A stretch of 32,381 nt of DNA. It comes from an uncultured Erysipelotrichaceae bacterium. GTDB lineage: Bacteria > Bacillota_I > Bacilli_A > RFN20 > CAG-826. Numbering within the stretch: position 1 is the first letter of the stretch; every line of letters starts with the position of its first letter. Shown here piece after piece: positions 23,835-31,522 of this stretch. Under the pieces are notes generated by a model that ran no database searches, was not told the DNA's origin, and was given only the letters and a program-made list of their open reading frames with translations. Position numbers and translations under genes: made by a program. Where the stretch lies: assembly GCA_902773005.1 (NCBI GenBank), contig CACYCS010000025.1, forward strand, positions 1-32,381. The letters are read 5' to 3'.

Positions 23835-24589
23835 GGCTAGCATCATGGAACGTCAACGGCATCAGGGCCGTGCTCAAGAAAGGATTCGCGGAAAGCTTCG
23901 ATCGCCTTGACGCGGACATCGTGGGGATTCAGGAATCCAAGTGGAGCGAGGAAACCCATGAGGAATTCCCCTTCCATAAAGATGGCTATTTGACCTATTG
24001 GACCGTGAGCAAGGTGAAGAAGGGCTATTCCGGGGTTACCGTATTCACGCGGATCAAACCTCTTTCGGTGCATTATGGGTTGCTTAATGGCAAATACGAC
24101 GATGAGGGGCGCGCGATCACCTTGGAATTCGATAATTTCTATTTCGTGTGCTGCTACGTCCCAAATGCCGGGGATGGGCTCAAGCGCCTCGACTTCCGGA
24201 TGGGATTCGAAGAGGACCTGAAGGCGTATTTCGCTTCGCTAGATAAGCCAATCGTCTATTGTGGCGACCTGAACGTCGCCCATAAGCCGATCGACCTGAA
24301 GAACCCGGAATCGAATACCCATAATCCTGGCTACACCCCCGAGGAGCGCGAGAAGATGGGGCTGCTTCTAGAGGCAGGCTATATCGATTCCTTTCGCTTG
24401 CTGTATCCTGACGTCATCAAATATTCCTGGTGGAGCTATCGGTTCCACGCGAGAGAAAATAACGCGGGCTGGCGCATCGACTACTTCTTGGTGTCGGAAT
24501 CCCTCAAAGACAAGATCAGGGGCGCTTCGATCGAGAACGACATCTACGGCTCCGACCACTGCCCCGTCACCCTCGACATCGACCTATGA
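23831..24589 (+). CDS. xth: Exodeoxyribonuclease III (AP endonuclease)
   Basis: 252 residues, normal length for the Xth/ExoA family of base-excision repair enzymes that cut at abasic sites and trim 3' ends. Motifs: ASWNVNGIRA (N7), VGIQESKW (E35; Ser replaces the usual Thr of QETK), YCGDLNVAH (D146, N148), YSWWSYRFHARENNAGWRIDYFLVS and GSDHCPVTLDI (D242, H243). All metal and catalytic residues seem present. Start by ATGA overlap with the ECF gene, with AGGAGGC ahead. Ends in a strong terminator. Translational coupling to an ECF S component looks like operon chance rather than shared function. Confidence 0.93.
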   Translation: MRLASWNVNGIRAVLKKGFAESFDRLDADIVGIQESKWSEETHEEFPFHKDGYLTYWTVSKVKKGYSGVTVFTRIKPLSVHYGLLNGKYDDEGRAITLEFDNFYFVCCYVPNAGDGLKRLDFRMGFEEDLKAYFASLDKPIVYCGDLNVAHKPIDLKNPESNTHNPGYTPEEREKMGLLLEAGYIDSFRLLYPDVIKYSWWSYRFHARENNAGWRIDYFLVSESLKDKIRGASIENDIYGSDHCPVTLDIDL

Positions 24590-24616
24590 AAGATGGGCTT
24601 GCTCCCGTCTTTTTTT
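24590..24616 (+). terminator. Terminator after exonuclease III
   Basis: AAGATGGG (24590-24597), loop CTTGCT, CCCGTCTT (24604-24611), continuing into a T run to 24616. One G-T wobble. It starts right at the stop codon. Confidence 0.88.
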
Positions 24617-24714
24617 CAATAAGTCAAAGCAGGCTGTGCGCCACAGCCGCAGCCTCCATATGAAAGCATCTTCCCACAAGGGACGCCTGAGGCGATGCGG
24701 ACATTTTGTGTCCG
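24602..24714 (+). repeat. Upstream element copy 1 before the first AAA/PD-(D/E)XK gene
   Basis: From CTCCCGTCTTTTTT through AGTCAAAGCAGGCT, GCCTCCATATGAAAGCATC and GATGCGGACATTT this stretch matches 26391-26502. It contains the 3' half of a terminator, a GGCTGTGCGCC motif (24632-24642), a CGCC-TGA-GGCG hairpin and a GCGGACA/TGTCCGC hairpin (24697-24715). Substitutions between copies tend to keep pairs (G-C to G-T, C-G to T-G in the middle hairpin), hinting at RNA structure. Confidence 0.75.
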
Positions 24715-24744
24715 CCCTCAAAACGGCCATTCCTATCGGTTTCC

Positions 24745-24753
24745 TGCTATGAT
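24745..24753 (+). promoter_or_regulatory. Extended -10 promoter of the first AAA/PD-(D/E)XK gene
   Basis: TGC-TATGAT at 24745-24753, 18 bp ahead of AAGGAGG; no good -35 hexamer. Extended -10 sites of the same TGC-TANNAT form occur before several genes here. Confidence 0.5.
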
Positions 24754-24785
24754 TGGCATAGCCATACGAAAAGGAGGCCAAACGC

Positions 24786-26360
24786 ATGCAATCATCTTTG
24801 CTCATCACTTCTTTCGCGGATCAGCGCTGCGATCCCATTTTCATTGACAAGACGGGGATGCTCTCCTACCTCAACGAGGCGATCGACAGGAAGGAGCGCT
24901 TCCACTGCGTCACCATGCCCTCAAGGTTCGGCAAGACCTACATCGCCGACATGGTCGCCGCCTACTACACGAACGAGGGCGACTCCCGCGAGGCGTTCAA
25001 GGGCCTCTCAATCGAATCGGACCCCTCCTTCGAGAAGCATCTGAACAAGCACAACGTCATCAAGCTCGACATCGGCGGAATCTGCGCCTTCGTGCCAAAG
25101 GAGAAGGCGATCGAATCAATCTGCGGAAACATCCTCGGCTATTTGTGCGACCATTTCCCCCTCACGGACGTATCGGGGTTATTGCCCGCCCAGGCGATCG
25201 CGAGGGTGAACGCGAAGGTGGGCGCCACCTTCGTCTTCGTGATCGACGAGTGGGACTACCTCCTCAGGAATCATCCCGAGGACACCGCCCTATTCGACTC
25301 CTACATCGGGCTTCTCCGCTCCCTATTCAAAAGCAGCCACACCATCAGCGCGATCGACCTCGTCTACATGACCGGCATCTTCCCGATCAAACGTTCTAGC
25401 GACATGAGCGGCCTCAACGTTTTTGAGGAATACACCATGCTCCAGCCGAGGGGGCTTGCAGAATACTATGGCTTCTCGGAGGCAGAGGTTCTTGAGGTAA
25501 TGCGCCAATCCGGGACGAGCCTCACCCTCGCGGAGCTCAAGGAATGGTACGATGGGTACTTCTTCCCATCCATTGGCAAGGTCTATTGTCCGAACTCAGT
25601 GGTAAAAGCCTGCAAACGCAATTCCTGCGACAGCTACTCCGCCGACACGATGGCCAATACCGCTATCACGAACTCGCTTAGGAACAACCGCATCAGCCTC
25701 TCCGCCGAGAGCGCCGTGCTCCTCGAGGGCGGAGAAATCACGATTAAACGTCCCAAAACCTTCAACGACATCTCGAATCTCGACACGCCCGATAAAGGGC
25801 TTATCGCCCTCGTCCACTCCGGCTTCCTCCTCTTCGACCGGGAAAGGTCCACTGTCCGCATCCCCAACAAGGAGGTCATGGCGAAGTTCGCCAAGGCAGT
25901 CAAGTCCCTCGGATGGGGCCAATTGCCCCAAGGCGCTGCCGCCTACGGGGCGAGGCTAGTCGACGCCATCCTAGAAGGCGACTCCGAAAAGGCAAAGTCC
26001 ATCCTCGACGGGATCCATTATCCGCTCGCCGGCCCCTTCCACCACGGAAGCGAGGACAACTTCGCGGTCTGCATGAGGGCCCTGATCTTCCCCGACCCCC
26101 GCTACGCAGCCCTCTCCGAGACCTACATGGGCTACGGGAGGGCCGACCTCGTCTGCCTGCCAACCCCAGAAAAGGGCAAAGGGCTGCCCGCGATCGTGAT
26201 CGAACTCAAGGTCGATAGAAGCGCGCTGGCCGCCATCAGCCAGATCAAGGACAGGGCCTACTCCTCTTCCCTAGTGGGATACGAGGGCAACATCATCGAG
26301 GTCGGCATTGACTACGACCCAAATAACAAATCCCACGAAGTCGAGATCGACCGGGCGTAA
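24786..26360 (+). CDS. AAA-ATPase-like / PD-(D/E)XK nuclease family protein, copy A
   Basis: 524 residues of the AAA-ATPase_like (PF09820) plus PD-(D/E)XK nuclease (DUF1703/PF08011) family, common and often multi-copy in gut bacteria, with unclear function. N-terminal FIDKTGMLSYL is the usual start motif, Walker A is CVTMPSRFGKTY (K50, T51), Walker B is FVFVIDEWDYLLR (D154, E155), and the C-terminal nuclease core is GYGRADLVC (D454) with AIVIELKV (E473, K475) and a following Gln in SQIKD. All expected nuclease residues are present. Good ribosome site AAGGAGG before the ATG. It is followed 357 bp later by a paralog; residues of about 210-365 are near-identical between the two while N-termini differ. 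Candidate roles are defence or mobile-element biology; not proven. Confidence 0.85.
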   Translation: MQSSLLITSFADQRCDPIFIDKTGMLSYLNEAIDRKERFHCVTMPSRFGKTYIADMVAAYYTNEGDSREAFKGLSIESDPSFEKHLNKHNVIKLDIGGICAFVPKEKAIESICGNILGYLCDHFPLTDVSGLLPAQAIARVNAKVGATFVFVIDEWDYLLRNHPEDTALFDSYIGLLRSLFKSSHTISAIDLVYMTGIFPIKRSSDMSGLNVFEEYTMLQPRGLAEYYGFSEAEVLEVMRQSGTSLTLAELKEWYDGYFFPSIGKVYCPNSVVKACKRNSCDSYSADTMANTAITNSLRNNRISLSAESAVLLEGGEITIKRPKTFNDISNLDTPDKGLIALVHSGFLLFDRERSTVRIPNKEVMAKFAKAVKSLGWGQLPQGAAAYGARLVDAILEGDSEKAKSILDGIHYPLAGPFHHGSEDNFAVCMRALIFPDPRYAALSETYMGYGRADLVCLPTPEKGKGLPAIVIELKVDRSALAAISQIKDRAYSSSLVGYEGNIIEVGIDYDPNNKSHEVEIDRA

Positions 26361-26378
26361 TCCGAAGCCAAGCACAAA

Positions 26379-26404
26379 AAGAAGGTCTCACTCCCGTCTT
26401 TTTT
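26379..26404 (+). terminator. Weakened terminator after copy A
   Basis: AAGAAGG (26379-26385) against CCCGTCTT (26393-26400) with a mismatch, then TTTT. It corresponds to the 24590 terminator, whose T-rich 3' arm belongs to the duplicated element. Confidence 0.6.
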
Positions 26405-26502
26405 CTCTAAGTCAAAGCAGGCTTTGCGCCATAGGCGCAGCCTCCATATGAAAGCATCTTCCTACAGGGGACGTCTGACGTGATGCGGACATTTCGCGTC
26501 CG
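26391..26502 (+). repeat. Upstream element copy 2 before the second AAA/PD-(D/E)XK gene
   Basis: Copy of 24602-24714 with scattered changes. It carries GGCTTTGCGCC (26420-26430), a TGCGCC-ATA-GGCGCA hairpin, and a CGGAC/GTCCG hairpin (26486-26490 with 26498-26502). Confidence 0.75.
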
Positions 26503-26679
26503 ATTGGGCTGGCCTTGTCTCGTTCCTTTTCAATGCATGCAGTGTAAAATTCCAATCGGAAGGAGGCCACTTCGCAAAAGGCGAGGTCTGATGCGGCGCT
26601 TGCCCGATACCCTTTCTAGACCACCAATAGAAAGCGAATGAATGCCATGCGCAAGGATAAGGGAATCCGGCTTAAAACA

Positions 26680-26688
26680 TGCTATAAT
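26680..26688 (+). promoter_or_regulatory. Extended -10 promoter of the second AAA/PD-(D/E)XK gene
   Basis: TGC-TATAAT, a consensus extended -10, at 26680-26688, followed by AAGGAGG at 26704-26710. No clear -35. Confidence 0.65.
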
Positions 26689-26717
26689 CTTATCTAGAAT
26701 CAGAAGGAGGCGAAGAC

Positions 26718-28301
26718 ATGGGAAAATATTTGAATCCGTCGGCCGCTTATTACCGTCAAATCGCAAACGGCCGGGTTTTCATCGACAAGTCCTCCCTCAT
26801 CGGAGCCCTCAACCAGGTGATAAACGACAGCGGAAGGCTGCTCTGCGTGACCATGCCATCGAGGTTCGGCAAGACCTACCTCGCGAGGATGATCTGCGCC
26901 TACTATACCAAAGGCGATGACTCGAGGGATATCTTCGCGAAGCTCGAAGCCGCGAAGGCCCCTGGGTTCGAAGAGCATCTCAACAAGCACAACGTCATCC
27001 GCCTCGACATCGCCGAGCTTTGCGCTCCGAAAGGTCTAAAGGACGCCGAAAGCGCGATCTTAAGCCGCGTCGGGGCGGAGCTCCTCGAAGCGTATCCCTC
27101 TGCCAAAGTCAGGGAAGGCGATTCCTTTGCCGACCTCCTGTGGTCAGTTTACGACGCAACAGGCGAAAAGTTCGTCATCGTAATCGACGAATGGGACTAC
27201 CTGCTCCGCACCTATCCCGATGAGCCGGAGGTATTCGACAATTACATCAACTTCCTGAGGTCGCTTTTCAAATCGGATTTGGTTGGGCCCGCCATTGAAC
27301 TCTGCTACATGACCGGTATCATGCCGATCAAGCGCTACGGAACCATGAGCGCCCTCAACGTTTTTGAGGAATACACCATGCTCGATCCTGCCGACTTAGC
27401 CCCATATTACGGCTTCTCCGAGGCAGAGGTCCTCGAGGTTATGCGGCAGTCCAAGACGAGCCTCACCCTCGCAGAGCTCAAGGAATGGTACGACGGATAC
27501 CGCTTCCCCTCAGTCGGGGAGGTCTATTGCCCGAACTCCGTAGCGAAAGCCTGCAAACGCAATTCCTGCGACAGCTACTTCGCCGACACGATGGCCGACT
27601 CCGCGATCACAAACTCGCTGAAGAACAACCGCATCAATCTCTCCGCTGAGAGCGCCGTTCTCCTCGAGGGCGGAGAAATCACGATCAAGCGCCCCAAAAC
27701 CTTCGGCGACATCTCAAATCTCGACACGCCTGACAAGGGCTTGATCGCCCTGGTCCATTCCGGGTTCCTCCTCTTTGATCGGGAGAAATCGACGGTCCGC
27801 ATCCCCAACAAGGAGGTGAGGGGCAAGTTTTCCGACGCGATCGACGCGCTCAAGTGGACTTCTTTGATCGAACGCGCGCCCCTATCCGGCGCGAAGCTCA
27901 TCGACGCGGTGATCGATTGCGACGCCACGCGCGCCGCCGCTACCCTCGACGAGATCCACTACGCCATCGCCGGGCCTTTCCACCACAGGGAGGAGGACAA
28001 CTTCGCCGTCTGCATGAGGGCGTTGCTTTTCTCGGATTCTAGATATATGACCCTGTCCGAGACCTACACTGGAAATGGAAGGGCGGACCTGATCTGCCTC
28101 CCGACGCCTCAAAAGGGCAAGGGGCTGCCCGCGATCGTGATCGAACTCAAGGTCGGGCAAAGCGCCGAAATTGCCCTCGAGCAGATCAATGACAGGGACT
28201 ACTCCTCCTCGCTTAAGGGATTCGAGGGGAGCATCCTCCAGGTCGGAATCAACTATGATCCCGACTCGAAAACCCATCAGGTCAAGATCGACCGGGCGTA
28301 A
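26718..28301 (+). CDS. AAA-ATPase-like / PD-(D/E)XK nuclease family protein, copy B
   Basis: 527 residues, tandem paralog of copy A with the same domain order: FIDKSSLIGAL, Walker A VTMPSRFGKTY (K52), Walker B FVIVIDEWDYLL, and nuclease core NGRADLIC with AIVIELKV and EQINDRDYSSSL. The central segment (from ALNVFEEYTML to RIPNKEV) and the last 70 residues are very close to copy A; the first 200 residues and a stretch before the FHH motif have diverged. This patchwork suggests duplication followed by gene conversion of the core. Start ATG behind AAGGAGG. Ends at a strong bidirectional terminator. Both copies look intact, so neither is a dead duplicate. Confidence 0.85.
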   Translation: MGKYLNPSAAYYRQIANGRVFIDKSSLIGALNQVINDSGRLLCVTMPSRFGKTYLARMICAYYTKGDDSRDIFAKLEAAKAPGFEEHLNKHNVIRLDIAELCAPKGLKDAESAILSRVGAELLEAYPSAKVREGDSFADLLWSVYDATGEKFVIVIDEWDYLLRTYPDEPEVFDNYINFLRSLFKSDLVGPAIELCYMTGIMPIKRYGTMSALNVFEEYTMLDPADLAPYYGFSEAEVLEVMRQSKTSLTLAELKEWYDGYRFPSVGEVYCPNSVAKACKRNSCDSYFADTMADSAITNSLKNNRINLSAESAVLLEGGEITIKRPKTFGDISNLDTPDKGLIALVHSGFLLFDREKSTVRIPNKEVRGKFSDAIDALKWTSLIERAPLSGAKLIDAVIDCDATRAAATLDEIHYAIAGPFHHREEDNFAVCMRALLFSDSRYMTLSETYTGNGRADLICLPTPQKGKGLPAIVIELKVGQSAEIALEQINDRDYSSSLKGFEGSILQVGINYDPDSKTHQVKIDRA

Positions 28302-28315
28302 TCCGAAACCAAACA

Positions 28316-28348
28316 CAAAAAGAAAGGCCCGATCGGACCTTTCTTTTT
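28316..28348. terminator. Bidirectional terminator between convergent genes
   Basis: AAAAAGAAAGG (28317-28327), near-palindromic centre CCGATCGG, CCTTTCTTTTT (28338-28348). It has A and T runs on both sides, so it can stop copy B on the plus strand and the 546-residue gene on the minus strand. Confidence 0.88.
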
Positions 28349-28364
28349 GTTATGGGATGATGAG

Positions 28365-28424
28365 TGGCTGTGCACCAACTACTTCTGCTGTGGGACGGAG
28401 AATGGCTGTGCACCAACTACTTCT
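28365..28424 (+). repeat. 22-bp direct repeat carrying the GGCTGTGCACC motif
   Basis: Identical 22-bp units at 28365-28386 and 28403-28424, 38 bp apart. Each starts TGGCTGTGCACC. The second unit overlaps the stop codon and last codons of the minus-strand 546-residue gene, so part of the repeat is coding. Confidence 0.75.
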
Positions 28425-30057
28425 TGAGTTCGGGGGCAGCTTCTTCTTTCTCGGGGGCCATGTTTTTGATGTTATCCATCGATTTGTTATGGATGTCGTA
28501 ATCATCGTCTTCCAGGAACATGGGGTCGTTCTCCGGGAATGCTGGCTCACGGACGATTTTGTTCTCTTCCGGCATCTTCACGAAGCGGGAGCCTGGGACC
28601 AGTTTCTTCTCATTGGCGGGCTCGGCTTTCTGGAAGCCTTCGAGCAAGTCGAAGCATAGGATCGAGCGTTCTTTGGATGGGGATGGGAGAATCATGGCCT
28701 CTTCCCTGGTGCGCACGCCTTTATGGATAAGATAATCGTTTGCGGCGAGCTTCACGGGCATCGAGTCGTGATACCCGACGTGATTCTTGTTATCGTAATC
28801 CTTCATCGTCTGGATCAAGGTCTTGTATTGGCGGGACGTGGTGTTGAAGAGCCTTTCCCCCACGCCTCCTTTGATGGCCTCGGGGATTAGGTTCCAGCCC
28901 TCTCCGTCGATCTTATGCATCGGGATGTTGTATTTGGCGGCATACTCGAACGAGATGTCCTCGCGGACCGCCTTGAGGGGCGAATCCTTGAATTTGGCGG
29001 GGAGCTCCGGCTCCTTATAGCCTTCTTCCTTGGTGTAATCGACCTTGAAGACCTTCTTGAATCCCTCGATTTGGTCGGGGGTCATCTTCTTGAGGGTGGA
29101 TTTGCCTTCGACCTTGGAGTTGGCCCAGGCCTGGAGGGATATCTTGCCCTTTTTGTCGTTCTCGACGTAATACTCGGATAACGCGCCGGGTTTGGTGACA
29201 TCGATATTGTTCTTCTCTAGCTTCTGGAAGAAATTCACGAATTTGGCTTTTGGGTCTAGCGAATCCGCGAGACCCGCGGCCATGTTCTTTTTGGAGACCT
29301 GGGCGGAGAGCTCAGGGTGGTCTTGGCTAAAAGAAGACAAGTTGAGCAGATTCTCCTGGTCCTCGGTGATGGAGGCGGGGAGGACCAAATCGATGTCTTT
29401 GACCTTGAGGATCTTATTGGTCGAATCGATCATGGGCTCGTAGTTTCTTCCGACGGAATCCAAGAACTCATTCATCTCCGGGGTCATCATGTCCTTCGGG
29501 AATTTGCTGAGGGTCCCATACATCTCAAACGCCTCGAAGGCTTGGGCCATGTTCTTTGGATTGCTGGACCAAGCCGCCATCTTGGCTTCGATGTCGGAGT
29601 TCTTCGAAAGGTTCGCGAGGGTCTCGACATTGGTGTTCAATAGCTCTTTGAACTTCCTTTGGGTAACGGCCTCCGGATGGAGGTAGTACATCTTGATCTT
29701 CTCTTCGTTATAGGCTTCGGCCTCGGGGTCGTCGCTAGGGATGAGCTCGTCGTGCATGAAGCGCTCCATGTGGTAGCGATTCGGATGGTCGGCGTCTTTT
29801 AGATGGGCGAGCTTCTTGCCGAGCCTTTCGTGGATTTCCTCTCGTTTGCTCTCGTTTGCGATGATTTCGAGGCTCTTCTTGTGGAAATAGGCGTAATCTG
29901 GGTCATTGAGCTTCTTGTTGAGGGCATCCATGTCGAGCTTGACTCGAAATTCCTTCCTATCCCCATTGGGGTCGATGTAGGAATTGATGGTCTCGATGTT
30001 CTGGCGATACCTCTCACGAATCGCCTGTTTTTCTTCTTCGGTGAATTTATATGGCAT
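28417..30057 (-). CDS. Unrecognised 546-residue cytoplasmic protein
   Basis: Function unknown; I do not recognise the family. I start it at the ATG at 30057 (MPYKFTEEEKQ), which follows AAAGGAG at 6-nt spacing; the frame is open for 32 more codons but these read through the promoter. No signal peptide, no membrane helix, no Walker or metal motif, and one Cys in the body. It is highly charged and mostly helical, with a Lys/Glu-rich tail (EKEEAAPELKK). Segments such as RYHMERFMHDEL, FMHDELIPSDDPEAEAYNEE and GVGERLFNTTSRQYKTLIQTMKDYDN look like folded protein rather than low complexity. Single gene with its own promoter and a shared terminator. A structural, effector-like or lineage-specific protein is possible. 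Confidence 0.7.
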   Translation of the reverse strand: MPYKFTEEEKQAIRERYRQNIETINSYIDPNGDRKEFRVKLDMDALNKKLNDPDYAYFHKKSLEIIANESKREEIHERLGKKLAHLKDADHPNRYHMERFMHDELIPSDDPEAEAYNEEKIKMYYLHPEAVTQRKFKELLNTNVETLANLSKNSDIEAKMAAWSSNPKNMAQAFEAFEMYGTLSKFPKDMMTPEMNEFLDSVGRNYEPMIDSTNKILKVKDIDLVLPASITEDQENLLNLSSFSQDHPELSAQVSKKNMAAGLADSLDPKAKFVNFFQKLEKNNIDVTKPGALSEYYVENDKKGKISLQAWANSKVEGKSTLKKMTPDQIEGFKKVFKVDYTKEEGYKEPELPAKFKDSPLKAVREDISFEYAAKYNIPMHKIDGEGWNLIPEAIKGGVGERLFNTTSRQYKTLIQTMKDYDNKNHVGYHDSMPVKLAANDYLIHKGVRTREEAMILPSPSKERSILCFDLLEGFQKAEPANEKKLVPGSRFVKMPEENKIVREPAFPENDPMFLEDDDYDIHNKSMDNIKNMAPEKEEAAPELKK

Positions 30058-30092
30058 GGGGATCTCCTTTCGAGTGCCTCTTTTATTAGCGT

Positions 30093-30121
30093 ATTTTAGC
30101 ACGTCAATTGCCACAAAAGTG
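30093..30121 (-). promoter_or_regulatory. Promoter of the 546-residue gene with palindrome near -35
   Basis: Minus strand extended -10 TGC-TAAAAT at 30101-30093. CACTTTTGTGGC (30121-30110) lies at the -35 position and holds the palindrome CAC-TTTT-GTG. The same 12-mer occurs upstream of the response regulator at 1218-1207. Confidence 0.5.
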
Positions 30122-30671
30122 CAATGGGACGACGGATTGCTTGATTTGTTCATGCGCGTTGCGAATTTCGCTCATTCTATTCGATAAGGCTTAGGCTTTT
30201 GGATATGAAATCTGCTTCACGAACAAGAAAACCGTCGTCATGGCGGAAGGCAAACGCGGTGAACGGCTGGGCGCCACTAACGATCAAGCAGGCGATAATA
30301 GCCAAAGGGGGCCTAACATGGTTGGGCGCCAAATAGCTAAGAAAAGCAACAACCAATTTCTTAATATTTCTTAGGCATCATCGATTCTTTTTAATGATTT
30401 CTCGCCATAATTCAATTAAGAAAAACGCATTATTTTTCAGCCATAATTCCAATAATAATTCCGACTATATCTTTATTTTTGCTACTGATTCCTAGATTAT
30501 ATGCCACAAGAATAATCACTATATGAGGCGCATTAAATTCCGATATCCAAAGCGGTTGAGCAACATCGGAAAGTAGGTTGGGCACCACTAGAGAGAAGGT
30601 TGGGCACCATTTATCTTTATTTCTATGCCTGCGCGCGTAACTGCGCGTAGACGGGGGAAGCGAATCGCGTT
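30122..30671. other. Long intergenic region with motif repeats and an AT-rich core
   Basis: No gene recognised. It contains four clear motif copies (see 30265-30608) and an AT-rich block at 30356-30540 with repeated AATTCC/AATAAT strings. I see no convincing promoter for the acyltransferase gene at 30672; candidates lie in the AT-rich block. Confidence 0.4.
30265..30608 (+). repeat. Dispersed copies of the GGYTGGGCRCC motif
   Basis: GGCTGGGCGCC at 30265-30275, GGTTGGGCGCC at 30320-30330, GGTTGGGCACC at 30576-30586 and 30598-30608 (22 bp apart), plus a weaker GGTTGAGCAAC at 30554. All on the plus strand and all between genes. Confidence 0.55.
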
Positions 30672-31508
30672 ATGATTAGCCCTGAAATGATACTGTTCCT
30701 CATCTTTTTAGCCCTTGGCTTAGGGAGCGCCTCATGGCTTTATCTAGGGTTAGGCCTATACGCTGACTGGTGGTGGTTCTTCGTTCCGATCCTCGCCACG
30801 TTCGGTTTTTTCTGGGTTTGCTTCTTGCTGCATATCGTCTTGCTCTTCCTGACTTCCTTCTTGATCAACGGGAACAAGGAGAGGACCAAGGCCAACCGCT
30901 TCGCGATGTGGATGATCCACGACACTTGCTTCGTGCTTCTCATCTTCCTCCGCGTCAAGGTGTCGATGAAGGGATTCGATAAGCTTCCGAAGGATAAGCC
31001 CTTTGTGATCGTGAGCAACCACCTATCGATGTTCGACCAGATCGTGATGCTAGGAAAGCTAAGAACCACGAACATCATCTGCATCTCGAAGCCCGAGAAC
31101 TTCCATATCCCGATCGCCGGCAAATGGATCCAGCTCGCCGGCTACATCGCGATCAACCGCGACAACATGGCCGAAGGCGTAAGCGCGATCGAGAAAGCCA
31201 AAAGCTACCTCCGTCAAGGGACTTCGATCTACGTGTGCCCCGAAGGGACTAGGGCCAAAGACCATGAGCTTCAGCCCTTCCATCACGGCACCTTCCGCTT
31301 GGTGTGCGACGAAGGGTTCGACCTCGCCGTATGCGCGATCCGCGGCACTTGGCGGATCAAAGAGGGCGTGATGCTATTCGCCCACCACGTTTACTATGAG
31401 CTCATCGACCATATCGAAGGCGCCAAACTGAAAGGGCGCGCGACGGATGAGGTGGCCGAAGCGAGCCATAACGCCATCGCCGAATATCTCGCCGGATGGC
31501 TCATATGA
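30672..31508 (+). CDS. plsC: 1-acyl-sn-glycerol-3-phosphate acyltransferase (PlsC family)
   Basis: 278 residues. Transfers a fatty acyl group to lysophosphatidate or a related lipid at the inner face of the membrane. Two membrane helices (about 7-30 and 36-64) precede the catalytic domain. Motif I is SNHLSMFDQ (N116, H117, D122), motif II region is INRDNMAEG, motif III is VCPEGTRAKD (E191-R194), followed by FHHGTFRL and the conserved pocket end PLAV-like LAVCAIRGTW. Length and layout are usual. A purine stretch GGGGGAAG lies 12 nt before the ATG. It overlaps or nearly abuts a lipid kinase gene, so the two probably form a phosphatidate-related unit. Symbol by family only. Confidence 0.88.
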   Translation: MISPEMILFLIFLALGLGSASWLYLGLGLYADWWWFFVPILATFGFFWVCFLLHIVLLFLTSFLINGNKERTKANRFAMWMIHDTCFVLLIFLRVKVSMKGFDKLPKDKPFVIVSNHLSMFDQIVMLGKLRTTNIICISKPENFHIPIAGKWIQLAGYIAINRDNMAEGVSAIEKAKSYLRQGTSIYVCPEGTRAKDHELQPFHHGTFRLVCDEGFDLAVCAIRGTWRIKEGVMLFAHHVYYELIDHIEGAKLKGRATDEVAEASHNAIAEYLAGWLI

Positions 31509-31522
31509 AAGGATTACCAACC

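Larger units (their letters stand above)
26361..26717. other. Spacer between the two AAA/PD-(D/E)XK paralogs
   Basis: Holds the weak terminator, copy 2 of the upstream element (26391-26502), and then about 215 bp not present before copy A. In that insert TGTAAAAT (26543-26550) and AAGGAGGCCA (26560-26569) resemble the promoter/ribosome-site string of copy A (AAGGAGGCCA at 24771-24780) but lead to no gene; this looks like a relic of an earlier start region. The working promoter is at 26680-26688. Confidence 0.5.

Noticed and set aside
24786-28301. Transposase or insertion sequence to explain the tandem paralogs
   Set aside because: No terminal inverted repeats or transposase motifs; simple tandem duplication including the upstream element explains the layout.
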